Shown: piece after piece, positions 20,768-30,059 of the stretch
How the letters are laid out: each line of letters starts with the position of its first letter
Numbering within the stretch: the stretch's first letter is position 1
Assembly: GCA_025201845.1 (NCBI GenBank)
Contig: MU603933.1
Span: 179,291 to 243,290, forward strand
Reading direction: 5' to 3'
From: Martensiomyces pterosporus
Lineage: Eukaryota; Kickxellomycota; Kickxellomycetes; Kickxellales; Kickxellaceae
Length of the DNA stretch: 64,000 nucleotides
Notes under the pieces: generated by a model
What the model was told of the DNA's origin: nothing
Databases searched by the model: none
What the model saw: the letters and a program-made list of their open reading frames with translations, nothing else
Program-made: the position numbers and the translations under genes

Positions 20768-22300
20768 TCACCAGCTCACGCCCAGCGAGTTGGCTTTTGC
20801 CACAACGCCGTGGAACTGCGTATGCAGAGCCTGCTTGGCCAGCTCCGAGTCCAAACCCTCGGGGCCGAACCAATCGTAGATCAGCTCGCCAACAGCCTTG
20901 TTGTCTTCTGGCAGCTGGGAGGCGTCAGAGGAAGCGTATACTCGCTCCGTCTCTGCCACCCACTGCTTCTTTGCAGCAGGGCTAGGGTCCTCTGGCTGGA
21001 TTTGTCCACCACCGTTTGAGCAGGCGCTCGGACATGCTGCAACCTCAACGTAGTGGTATGCCGAACGGCCGGACTTGAGCTTGCGCACGAGGTTCTGCAG
21101 ATGGCGGAAGCCGTAGACAGTGGCGAACCGTAGCCGGGGCTCCCTGGTGGCAGGGTCAATCAGCGTAATCTCGCGGTGGTCCGATTGGTTGCGAACCAGC
21201 TTTACCTGAATCAGCGGGTGCTGCTGCTCCCCCTTGCCGGCTGCTGCGATTTCATCTGGCGATATCTGGATGCTGAACAGCGTGCGCGCCGCATACGACA
21301 TTATGTACTCCAAGCCGCCGCCTGCCGAAGTGCCTGCGCTGGTGTAGAGCTGATCGGATGCGGCAGACGTCTTGAACAGAGAGTCCAATGCCACAGCTTC
21401 CTCTTGCTCAGCTGCTTCTGCTACCATCGACTGGCCGCTTTCCGCCAGCAAACGATCGAACTCGCCAGTGGTCACCACACAGTCCACGTCACGGGTCTTA
21501 TATATGTCGCTGTAGAAATCGTCTCTGGACGCCTCGAGCTTCTTGTCATAGCACATCATCACAGCCACATGGTATATTCTATCCGCCGTGACACCGAGCT
21601 TCTTGGCCAGGTAGCCCTTGACCACAGCACCCATGATCTGCTGCGGCGACCGTGTAGTGCTCATCCACGGGAGCACCTCTGCATGCGTTTTCTCCGCATA
21701 GCATACCCATCCAGGACACCAGCTCGCCAGCACCGGCAGGCTGTGCGAATCGCCCACCTGCCCGTGGGACTGCTTGTACCTGTCAACGAACTCCCGTGCT
21801 GATTCCACCAGGGTCAGATCGCGCGCAAACGCCGAGTCAAACACATAGTCGACCCCCATCGCCTTCAGAACGCCAGTCATGCGCTTAGCCACATTCAGCA
21901 TCGACATCTGGTACTTGACCGCCAGCGATGCCCGCGACTGCGGTGCCACAGTGACCACAACATGCTTGGCTTTGCCGCCTTGCCCCTGATCCCGCAGCTG
22001 CCTGTTCTCCTCCAGAACCTTGACAAGCTCGTGGTGCGACTGCATGGTGATAAGAACTGTTTCTGCCGACGTCACGCAGCCGCTGCATGCCAGACAGTCG
22101 TTTAGCGTGATGCGTGCTGCCTCTAGCTTTGTTTCCTCGCCGTCCTTGCTGACCTCATAGTAGTCGCCTGTTTGGCCGACCTTGATTTGCGACCCATTTG
22201 CCTTGCCTGTTTTTTTGACCTCCACGGGCTTGATGCACTCCTGCCCAGGAGTGATATAATCGTTGAGGTCTGTGAGCCGAAGTCCCCCGGAAAACGACAT
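20768..22300 (-). CDS. NAR1: Cytosolic iron-sulfur assembly factor Nar1 (IOP1/NARFL, Fe-only-hydrogenase-like)
   Basis: A 510-residue protein of the CIA pathway. It links the Cfd1-Nbp35 scaffold to the targeting complex and carries two Fe-S clusters. Cys22 (QECIKPVEV) plus Cys69, Cys72 and Cys75 (NDCLACSGC) form the N-terminal cluster site. SWCPGWVCYAEK and the AACPSACSNGGGQ region supply the C-terminal cluster ligands, with hydrogenase-like SPQQIMGAVVKGYLAKK between. The protein ends GVSW, with a terminal aromatic residue like the C-terminal tail by which Nar1 and CIA clients bind the targeting complex. The frame extends upstream, but the ATG at 22300 (MSFSGGLRLTDLNDYI) matches the family start. 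Confidence 0.95.
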   Translation of the reverse strand: MSFSGGLRLTDLNDYITPGQECIKPVEVKKTGKANGSQIKVGQTGDYYEVSKDGEETKLEAARITLNDCLACSGCVTSAETVLITMQSHHELVKVLEENRQLRDQGQGGKAKHVVVTVAPQSRASLAVKYQMSMLNVAKRMTGVLKAMGVDYVFDSAFARDLTLVESAREFVDRYKQSHGQVGDSHSLPVLASWCPGWVCYAEKTHAEVLPWMSTTRSPQQIMGAVVKGYLAKKLGVTADRIYHVAVMMCYDKKLEASRDDFYSDIYKTRDVDCVVTTGEFDRLLAESGQSMVAEAAEQEEAVALDSLFKTSAASDQLYTSAGTSAGGGLEYIMSYAARTLFSIQISPDEIAAAGKGEQQHPLIQVKLVRNQSDHREITLIDPATREPRLRFATVYGFRHLQNLVRKLKSGRSAYHYVEVAACPSACSNGGGQIQPEDPSPAAKKQWVAETERVYASSDASQLPEDNKAVGELIYDWFGPEGLDSELAKQALHTQFHGVVAKANSLGVSW

Positions 22301-22915
22301 GATGTAATAGAATTGAAAAGGCTGTTGAGATTCTAGGCGCAAAATGCGGCAGAAAAAGGCTTGAAGCGGCCGCTGAAGGGCTCCCCCCTTTTTGATCAAG
22401 ATGGTGGTCGTATGATGATGACTAATACCCAAGCACCAGGGAATCTGATCAGCGCTGGTCTTGATTAGCCCATCTTGCAGAGGCCTTGGCTGGATATGGT
22501 GTAGGGTGCAAGGTATCTGTCAATGTGCGCCATAGAAGCGGCTGTTGGGCAGGAGGCGCATTTGGAGGGTACATTTATGTTGTTGGCTACATGAGCTACA
22601 TGCAGATAGCATAGATCGGCGGTGTACGGGCTCGAATGTATCCATTACTGCCACCAGGATGCGGCACTCGTGTTATATGACGCGAACCACCTGGCTATCC
22701 ATTTTTGAATATGGCTATGCACATGCTTCGGATAAGCAGTCTGGCACATTGCAGGCACACATCTATTGAGTGCCCTTGCTGAATGGCACTGCGGCTAGAT
22801 GGCAAGGCTGCCATTTGGCCTGAACTACCGCCCAGGTAAGCTAGGGGCAGCTGGTGCTCTGCATGCGCACTTGGTGGCCAGGTAGCTCGAGTTGCGAGAA
22901 AACAGGTGGGCAAAA

Positions 22916-23098
22916 CCGCAGCTCGGCTCGGCGACCAGCCCCGCTTCGCCAACTTTTTCCCTGGGCGCGTGCTGAAGCTGGCGGTGTGCGCGAGGGAGGG
23001 GGAGTTGGTAGGGGCTGGGAGAGTTGATGCATATGGATTTGTGAGCCGTTGGATTCCCGTTGATTCCCTCTCTTTCCTCCACGACGACACAAAATGGC
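22916..23098. repeat. Left copy of a 183-bp direct repeat flanking the scaffold gap
   Basis: Identical to 23109-23291 as far as can be read. It stops exactly at the first N. The arrangement is most simply two contig ends covering the same DNA that were joined by a 10-N spacer rather than merged, so the real locus probably has one copy. Confidence 0.85.
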
Positions 23099-23108
23099 NN
23101 NNNNNNNN
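23099..23108. other. Scaffold gap (10 N)
   Basis: Ten unknown bases, a placeholder length used by assemblers, directly between two copies of the same 183 bp. The true gap size is probably negative (an overlap). Confidence 0.98.
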
Positions 23109-23291
23109 CCGCAGCTCGGCTCGGCGACCAGCCCCGCTTCGCCAACTTTTTCCCTGGGCGCGTGCTGAAGCTGGCGGTGTGCGCGAGGGAGGGGGAGTTG
23201 GTAGGGGCTGGGAGAGTTGATGCATATGGATTTGTGAGCCGTTGGATTCCCGTTGATTCCCTCTCTTTCCTCCACGACGACACAAAATGGC
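23109..23291. repeat. Right copy of the 183-bp repeat flanking the scaffold gap
   Basis: Begins at the last N and runs into the first codons of RPS3; its end covers the ATG at 23287. The left copy therefore also ends in an ATG-GC that leads nowhere. Confidence 0.85.
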
Positions 23292-24777
23292 CGTATCTAA
23301 GAAACAAAAGGCACGTGCTTACAGAAACGTAGAGCGCCAAAGGTGATGGATGCGGCATGTGCGGACTGGATTCAGCGGCTTGGTACACAGCGGCTGGAGC
23401 AGAGACAGCAGCGGGAGCGTATCCGGCATGGATGGATTCGCAGCGGGATGGATTCATGCTGGCGTGGCGGTGCCGGAGGATGGCAGCAGAGCTGCTCCAA
23501 TTCGCCGCTTCGAATTTCGCATGTCGGCCTTTTGTTGGAGAGCAGTGGCGTTCTCGCAGGAGGTGGCGAGTGGAGGCGGAGGAAGGGGTGCAAAGTGCCA
23601 GGGACGCTGTTGTGATGAGCATTTCATTTCATTCTGACACCTCTTATTTGAATGCGCAGCTGTCTGTGGGTTTGGGATGGGCAGCCTGCTCATTCCCCTC
23701 CCACGACCCTGCTAGCATCGTGAATGTGACTTGATTCTGAACGCGTTGCCCCTGCTATGCCTCCGCTCTTTGCTCGCTCGAAAGCGGCGCCAGACTCGAC
23801 ACAGACCGCTCTTTTTGGTCGGGACGCATAAACGGATTGCGGCATTTGGGCTCGTTATGCTCTGCTCCCGCCACGAGGTGTACCAATGCTCTGAACTCCC
23901 GTATCTACGTGCCGCGAAAAAGCTGCGCTACGATTGAGATGCATTGAGAAATTTCTGGCGCCGCTGCTTTCTTTACTAAATTCAGAAGCTTCACGCTCCG
24001 CTGTGTGGTGCCTGCTTTTTTTGCCACTGACTGTAGTTTGTTGCCGACGGTGTTTTCTACGCCGAGCTGAACGAGTTCTTCCAGCGCGAGCTCGCCTCTG
24101 AGGGCTACTCCGGCTGCGAGGTCCGTGTCACCCCTGCCCGCACTGAGATCATCATCCGTGCCACCCACACCCAGGACGTTCTTGGTGTCAAGGGCCGCCG
24201 CATCCGCGAGCTCACCTCCATTGTCCAGAAGCGCTTCAACTTCCCCGAGGGTACCGTTGAGCTCTACGCCGAGAAGGTCGCTGCCCGCGGTCTCTGCGCC
24301 GTTGCTCAGTGCGAGTCGCTCAAGTTCAAGCTCCTCCAGGGTCTTGCTGTCCGCCGTGCCGCTTACTCCGTCGTCCGTTACGTCATGGAGTCTGGCGCCA
24401 AGGGTTGCGAGGTTGTCGTCTCGGGTAAGCTCCGCGCTGCTCGTGCCAAGGCTATGAAGTTCAGCGAGGGCTTCATGGTCCACTCCGGTAACCCCGCCAA
24501 GGAGTACATCGACTACGCTGTCCGCCACGTCGATATGAAGCAGGGTGTCCTTGGTATCAAGGTCAAGATCATGCTCGACTGGGACCCCACCGGTCGCGTT
24601 GGCCCCAAGAACCCTCTTCCCGATCTCGTTACCATCCTCAGCAACGAGTCCAAGGACGACGAGCCCGCCATCAACGGCCCTGTCTCCGAGTCCAAGCTCC
24701 CTGTTGCCGCTGAGGAGGCTCCCGCCGCTGAGGCTGCTGCCCCTGCTGCTGAGGCTGCCCCTGTTGAGGCTTTCTAA
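23287..24777 (+). CDS. RPS3: 40S ribosomal protein uS3 (RPS3), two exons
   Basis: Exons 23287-23310 and 24037-24777, giving 254 residues; the family is about 240. Exon 1 encodes MAVSKKQK and exon 2 continues [19 protein letters not shown], exactly the junction expected from the conserved N-terminus SKKRKFVADG. The KH domain is clear ([20 protein letters not shown]), followed by the C-terminal uS3 domain ([34 protein letters not shown]) and an Ala/Pro/Glu-rich tail. The intron is 726 nt, with donor GCACGT and acceptor ctgtag, so a GC-AG intron. Codon use is strongly biased to C- and T-ending codons, unlike neighbouring genes, as expected for very high expression. The protein sits at the mRNA entry channel of the small subunit. 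Confidence 0.93.
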
Positions 24778-25100
24778 AATTGGTCACAGTCCTCGCCAAT
24801 ATACGCTTTTCACACCCGATCGGAATAAACAGCTTTAATAAGAGCAATATGCGGTGGTGGGTGTGTGTTTATGCGTGTAAGATGGTGCCAGTCTGGTGCC
24901 AGAAGCTGGCAGTGCAGCGTTGTTGCAGCGCTGGTTCTGGCTGTGCGAATATCCGTTGTGGCCTTGCTTCCATAAGCAGCCAAGCAAGCCCCCGTCAAGC
25001 ACATTGTGAGGTGTCTTGGGTGCAAGCTCCGCACCTCCTCCTTTTCAGTTGCACCGCTCTTAAACCACATCTATCAGTAAACGACCACCCTAGAATAGCC
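24778..25100. other. Intergenic region RPS3 to small membrane protein gene
   Basis: Holds the RPS3 3' UTR, with AATAAA at 24824, and the upstream region of the next gene. Nothing else is recognised. Confidence 0.5.
24824..24829 (+). terminator. Poly(A) signal AATAAA of RPS3
   Basis: AATAAA 47 bp after the RPS3 stop codon, followed by T- and A-rich sequence. Confidence 0.55.
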
Positions 25101-25533
25101 ATGCTCTTCACACGACCACTGCTAGCTCAAAACAGAAGGGCCAAGTTTGGCGACCAGAGTCTCCCGCGTATGAAGACGGTGCCCAAGGACAAGTTCCGGG
25201 GCATGTCAAAGCGCCAGCTTTGCTGGACTGTGATCATTGTCACCATCCCGCTTATCACAGTCTACTCCAACATTCTCTATAAACGACGTAAGTATCTCCC
25301 GTGGACTGAGCGGCATTCCGTGCTGCGTTGTGCTCTGCAGCATGCGCTAACATACTAAGGTCTGATCTGGATCTCCTGTTGTCCGGTTTGTAGTTGTCCT
25401 GGGCGAGGAGAAGCGGAGGACGTACAAGGAAGGTGGCTTGGACTCGGGGTACCTGATGGACAACATTGCTAGCTCGCGCCGGCCAGCGGGCAGCTCTTCG
25501 CATCCTTCGCAACCTCCTCAGGCTGATGAGTAG
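25101..25533 (+). CDS. Small single-pass membrane protein, two exons, function unknown
   Basis: Exons 25101-25287 and 25394-25533 give 108 residues, with a 106-nt intron (gtaagt...ttgtag). The splice is in phase and joins NILYKR to LVLGEEKRRTYKEGG. The N-terminal 35 residues are basic (RPLLAQNRRAKFGDQS, KTVPKDKFRGMSKRQ). One hydrophobic helix follows (about residues 40-60, CWTVIIVTIPLITVYSNI), then a positively charged stretch and a polar Ser/Pro-rich tail. The basic N-terminus and short helix would suit a mitochondrial inner-membrane or ER protein, which is only inference. The good splice sites, phase agreement, AATAAA downstream and sensible topology argue that it is real. I do not recognise the family. 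Confidence 0.65.
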
Positions 25534-26240
25534 CCCTTTTGCAACTTGCTTAGCAGCCTATATGGGCGCTCCCCGAGTTTTCATTTCTAGAATAAAGAGA
25601 TGCCAGCTGCCACTTCACCAGCGCATTGCTCAGCGATTCGACATGCAGAAGAGGCATTGGATGTGGTGTGGGGTAAGCGGGAGCCTTTTATATAGCTGAT
25701 GCTGGGCAGCTACTGCCTGTTCTTTGTTCATGCGACCACTGCATTCCCAAGCACCCTGGTGCTGCCTTTTTTAGCAGCCAGTTCCACGCCCCTGGGCGCG
25801 ATGTTGGAAGCAAGCCCTTACGTGGGGAGCTAACCGTGCTTGCTGCCTCCACCGGAGGTGGTGTATTTCTGGACTGTCTCTTGTGATATTTTCAGGCATC
25901 TGTGCCTTATTCATAATCCATACGCTCGACGGCTAGGTGGCCCTATTTTGCAAGCGCATCTTGTGACATTCAGTGTGGAGCTCGTATGGCGCATACTGCT
26001 GCCAAAAGGATACCAAAAATACACCGCAAAACAGAAACGGTATACTATTTTGTGCATGGGATGGCGGCTGCTTGAGCACATACTCCAGTTTTGCTTGCCA
26101 GACTGCTTTTCCTCCTCCACCACTCCCTTCTCTCCTGTGCCAAATACCATTCATATTGAATATCTTACAAACTGGAAAAGCTAAGCGGTGTACCGCGTTC
26201 TTTCGATCTCCTCCTCAGCACCGCATCGATACAACCTTTT
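25534..26240. other. Intergenic region
   Basis: About 700 bp holding the 3' flank of the small membrane protein gene and the upstream region of the first secreted repeat protein. No gene or RNA was recognised. Confidence 0.5.
25591..25596 (+). terminator. Poly(A) signal AATAAA of the small membrane protein gene
   Basis: AATAAA 58 bp beyond the stop codon at 25531-25533. It supports the two-exon model's end. Confidence 0.5.
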
Positions 26241-28820
26241 ATGCTAAAGCAGCTCACCGTCATGCGCGTCCTACGCCATATGCTGACTGCCTTCGTTATG
26301 GCAGCAGCAGCAACGACAGTAGGTGCTTCAGCAACAGACAGCGAGGCTGGCGAGTCACCGACGTCACCATCTGACAAGTCCCGATTCAACTGCATCTATG
26401 CAGATGGCCTAAGCAACCTCTACATGGAGCATATCGCTGACAAGAGCGTGGTTTTCAAGTGTCTCATGGGCACAAAGTGCTATCAGCTACCGAATAAATA
26501 CGCCGAAATCCAGTGCGCCTACCCTGATGGGATGAGCAGCTCTCAGAATCCCAGGTCAAGAGATGTGCAGGACGCGCCGTTTGAGTTTGTAAACAAAAAC
26601 ATACACGACGATACAGACCTAGTGAGCCTCAACCTGGACAGCGATTTCGCTCTCGATCTTGCCGCAGCCTCAGATTCGCCTGATACCCAAAGCCCTGATG
26701 GGCCAACGTCGTCAGCACCCAAATTCTTCTCCGTCAACCTGGTGCTGCCGACGGTGGCTATCACTTTTGCGGAGAATAGCAACACTGTATCACTCGTGAC
26801 AGTTGCCTCCATAGATCCCGTCACCAGTACAGCCGCCAGCAGCAAACCCTCGCCTGCAGGGCTCAAACAGACTGTGGCAGGGGCCACAAGGAGCAGCAGC
26901 ACAAACCTGCTTGAGCTCACTGAATCCCTGCTTCCAGCTGCATCATCTCCAGCTGCCGCAGATGCCGATGGAAGGCTCGCCAAAGATGTCGTGTCTTCTT
27001 CAGCACCAGATATTGGTGCGTTGCTGGCAGGGCTTCAGATTAGCCAGCTACTGCAGCAAAGGCCAACGGATAAGGATGCTGCTGCAGCACAGCCGCCGCC
27101 AAACATCTTTCAGCCTTACATCTCTAGCCTGGTTGCCAAGCAGAAAGCCAAGCTCGCTTTGAGCGGCGCTGATCTCGTTAGTTGGCAGCGTGCGCTGGGC
27201 CCTGATGCCTATGGGTTGGACTCACAAGTGCCGACTTCTGTGGCTGCGCTGCCAGCACAGGTGTCTCCACTTGCTCATCTCGGTACTGTGCCTCCTGTAC
27301 CCTCCCCACCTCCGCTTCCGATATCCCCTCAGGCACTGATAAACCCATCGGCATGGATGCAGCAGCAGCCGCTGCCAAGGCCAAACATACCTCCACCTTC
27401 GCCTCCTGGCCCGGTTTCGCCCAACCACCAATCTATCACTCCTACAGCCGCAGGACCACCCGCTATTCGTGTCTCAGATACCACGAGAATGCCATTCGGG
27501 GCTGCTACTACTGAGGTTTCTGTGACGGGTGCGCATAGATCTGTGCCAATACGAGCGATGTCACCACTGCCGCTACCGCTACCATTCCCGTTTTTCACAC
27601 TCCCAGCATCCGCATCGTTCCAGCAAATCCAAGAAACTCTGGTGGTGTCTACTGCGTTGATGCCTCTTACAGCTCTTATGCAGCCACAGCCACAGCCACA
27701 GCCACAGCCACAGCCACAGCCACAGCCACAGCCACAGCCACAGCCGCCTTCGTCGTCTCTGCCTTTCCCAACACCTGTTCCAACCACGTCTTCCCCGGCA
27801 CAGCATGGAAATGTGGCAAATGTGGTTGTGACTGTGATAACCGATTCACCACGGGAGAAAGGAAAGAAAGACAACGACACAAAGTCCAGCTTCACACACA
27901 ATCCTTTCTCGTTGAACACCGATGGGACGCTTAGACTGGCATTACCGTCTGCTGACATCTCGCCGTCGACAACAAGCCGTAAGGCCGACGTTAATGCCAA
28001 TGGCATCGCCAGCATCCTGCTGGATATATTCAAGGTGCCCCCTAGCGCGATATCCATTGACGGGAAGCCCTTCCAGGCGAAAGACAATGATATAGCCGAG
28101 GTAGACAGCGATTCCGAAAATAGTGATGGAAAAGCTGGCGACGCCGATCAAGGAGCCGACGACTCTGACGATAATGCTGACTCGGGCAATCGTGGTGACC
28201 GCCAGCATAAAGGCAAGGGCAGAATTGGGAATAGAAATAAGAGCGACTTGAAGAAGTACGCCGACAAGGATGGTTCCAGAAAGGATAGCAATATGGATAG
28301 CGACAAGGATATTGACAAGGATGGCGACAAGGATAATGACAAGGATAGCGACAAGGATAGCGACAAGGATAGCGACAAGGATAACGACAAGGATAACGAC
28401 AAGGATGGCGACAAGGATAATGACAAGGATAGCGACAAGGATAGCGACAAGGATAGCGACAAGGATAACGACAAGGATAGCGACAAGGATAATGACAAGG
28501 ATAACGACAACGACAACGACAAGGATAACGACAAGGATAACGACAAGGATAACGACAACGACAAGGACAAAGATAGCGACAAGGATGACGAGGATGATGG
28601 CGAGGATGATGGTGAGGATGATGAAGACAATGGCGGCGATTTGGAGGCCAAGGGGACCAGTATGTCAACATCAGATACTGCATCGCGCGTGCACAAGTCT
28701 GCACACCGGAAAACTGCTACCTCGGCCGATGCTCCACCCTCGCCAGCAGCAAAGCGCACCAAGGCGAAAAGCGTGATGCGGATAAGTGATGGAGATTCTG
28801 GCATAGATATTGGGGTCTAG
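26241..28820 (+). CDS. Secreted low-complexity protein with (Asp-Lys-Asp-Ser/Asn)n repeats
   Basis: An 859-residue protein. It has a signal peptide (MLTAFVMAAAATTVGASA preceded by basic residues; the second Met at 26262 is an equally good start). A small Cys-containing segment follows (FNCIYADG, VVFKCLMGTKCYQLP, EIQCAYPDG), with four cysteines that could form two disulfides. Next come a long Ser/Thr/Ala/Pro region, a Pro-Gln run (six-base ccacag units near 27681-27742), and a highly charged C-terminal third dominated by DKDS/DKDN/DKDG units, ending in a basic tail. No GPI signal is evident. The architecture resembles fungal extracellular or wall proteins; the acidic repeat could bind cations. 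Function unknown. It is followed by two further repeat-rich secreted proteins. Confidence 0.75.
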   Translation: MLKQLTVMRVLRHMLTAFVMAAAATTVGASATDSEAGESPTSPSDKSRFNCIYADGLSNLYMEHIADKSVVFKCLMGTKCYQLPNKYAEIQCAYPDGMSSSQNPRSRDVQDAPFEFVNKNIHDDTDLVSLNLDSDFALDLAAASDSPDTQSPDGPTSSAPKFFSVNLVLPTVAITFAENSNTVSLVTVASIDPVTSTAASSKPSPAGLKQTVAGATRSSSTNLLELTESLLPAASSPAAADADGRLAKDVVSSSAPDIGALLAGLQISQLLQQRPTDKDAAAAQPPPNIFQPYISSLVAKQKAKLALSGADLVSWQRALGPDAYGLDSQVPTSVAALPAQVSPLAHLGTVPPVPSPPPLPISPQALINPSAWMQQQPLPRPNIPPPSPPGPVSPNHQSITPTAAGPPAIRVSDTTRMPFGAATTEVSVTGAHRSVPIRAMSPLPLPLPFPFFTLPASASFQQIQETLVVSTALMPLTALMQPQPQPQPQPQPQPQPQPQPQPPSSSLPFPTPVPTTSSPAQHGNVANVVVTVITDSPREKGKKDNDTKSSFTHNPFSLNTDGTLRLALPSADISPSTTSRKADVNANGIASILLDIFKVPPSAISIDGKPFQAKDNDIAEVDSDSENSDGKAGDADQGADDSDDNADSGNRGDRQHKGKGRIGNRNKSDLKKYADKDGSRKDSNMDSDKDIDKDGDKDNDKDSDKDSDKDSDKDNDKDNDKDGDKDNDKDSDKDSDKDSDKDNDKDSDKDNDKDNDNDNDKDNDKDNDKDNDNDKDKDSDKDDEDDGEDDGEDDEDNGGDLEAKGTSMSTSDTASRVHKSAHRKTATSADAPPSPAAKRTKAKSVMRISDGDSGIDIGV
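27681..27742 (+). repeat. Hexanucleotide (ccacag)n repeat encoding Pro-Gln
   Basis: Roughly ten tandem six-base units inside the first secreted repeat protein, coding for alternating Pro and Gln. The unit is free of stops in the other frames too. Confidence 0.85.
28300..28600 (+). repeat. 12-bp degenerate tandem repeat encoding Asp-Lys-Asp-Ser/Asn/Gly
   Basis: Units of the form gacaaggat-agc/aac/ggc, more than 20 copies, with some (gacaac)n expansion near 28505-28565. The array is open in several frames on both strands, which produces long spurious Ser-Leu, Ile-Ala-Thr-Arg and Pro-Cys-Arg-Tyr reading frames. Confidence 0.88.
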
Positions 28821-30059
28821 TAGGTAATACCAGCACTTGACCGCCCACCGGTCCTTCATTCACTCGCTTTTCTTTTCACAGTGCATGCAGTTCAACTTGC
28901 TATAGTTATTCATCTTATAATTATCTTCATTTGGAATTGTTTTCATCACATAATTCTACACTATGGCTACTACAATCAGCCGCTTGAACAGCAAGGGGTA
29001 ATGGTATGGTCTTGTCTGGAACATGCAGTCAGATGTGTATCGGCACAGCTAGATCTATGGTAAATATTGGGCCAGCTGCATACACAAGGGCATGCAATGC
29101 AGTTCTAGCAGCACCACAGATGGACAAACAGGGAAGCTCCCTTATTGGAGAAACGCTTATTGGAGAAACGTGTTACTGCACTCCATACCAGGGCGTCTAT
29201 ACCCATCCTTGGCAAGTGCAGATATGGGGGAGGGCTGGAAAGTGGGGCTGGCCGCCTTAAATTTAGGCCCAAAGTGTCTGGACGAGAAAGCTGGCAGTTA
29301 CAGAGGTTTTGTTTTCCGTAAATGGCCACAGGAAAAAAGGCAGCACGAGGGCGCCTCCGCATTGGGAATACGTCAAACAGACATATTTTGGTAGTAGTGG
29401 GAACAGAGAAGAAAAGAAGCAATGTCTCACATGGCATGCACATTACTCACATCGTATTAACCAGCTCCTTACTCAAATACCCCTTCCCAACATTAGGCTG
29501 CTCACACATCTGTGCTCCCCACATAAATGGACACAAGTAGACACACTGTTGACATATTTTGGAGTCACTCTATGTGCATGCTATAACCTGAGTAGGAGAG
29601 ATGGCTGTACTGCAGTACCGAGTATTACAGGGCTATATTCTGGCAGCATGTTAAACCGTGCTACTTTTTTCTTAGAGACACGCTTCCATCAATCACCCCT
29701 GCTATTTTTGAGTGTCTGGTGTTAACATGCAGAGCAGCTTTCCCAAGACTGGTGACAGGGGATGTGTTAACCTCCCTTATCATAATTGCCAGCGGCTTCA
29801 CCTTTCGCAGAATCTGCCCCTATCACGCTGGCTCCCAGTCCTTCTCCACTCCATATTTACCACCGCTACATCTCCTTCCATATCCTGCTTATAATACAGG
29901 CAACTACGTCTCCTGCTGTTACCTTGCGTCGCCATATATTGAGGCACTGCTCTGTGGTAGCATTAATATACACGTAGCGATACAGGTTTAGACACATAGA
30001 AAGCAGCATTCTTAGATCCACTAAGAGAGCCACTGCCAACCATAGACGCCGCTCTCCCC
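28821..30059. other. Intergenic region between secreted repeat-protein genes
   Basis: About 1.24 kb, AT-richer than the flanking coding DNA. A short direct duplication (cttattggagaaacg, twice around 29140-29170) is visible. TATA-like sequence occurs near 29935-29940, about 120 bp upstream of the next start. No gene recognised. Confidence 0.5.

Larger units (their letters stand above)
22301..23286. promoter_or_regulatory. Divergent region NAR1 / RPS3, with an assembly gap
   Basis: Upstream region of NAR1 and of the ribosomal protein gene. It includes the N run at 23099-23108 and two identical 183-bp copies flanking it. The part nearest RPS3 is CT-rich (ccctctctttcctcc), as expected before a highly expressed fungal gene. 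Frames reading through the N run are artefacts. Confidence 0.6.

Noticed and set aside
22825..23622. 265-codon minus-strand frame crossing the N run
   Set aside because: It depends on the artefactual duplication and on the N run keeping frame, and it overlaps RPS3 exon 1 on the other strand.
28148..28804. Minus-strand frames of Ser-Leu and Pro-Cys-Arg-Tyr repeats
   Set aside because: Mirror images of the 12-bp repeat that encodes the Asp/Lys tail of the plus-strand secreted protein.
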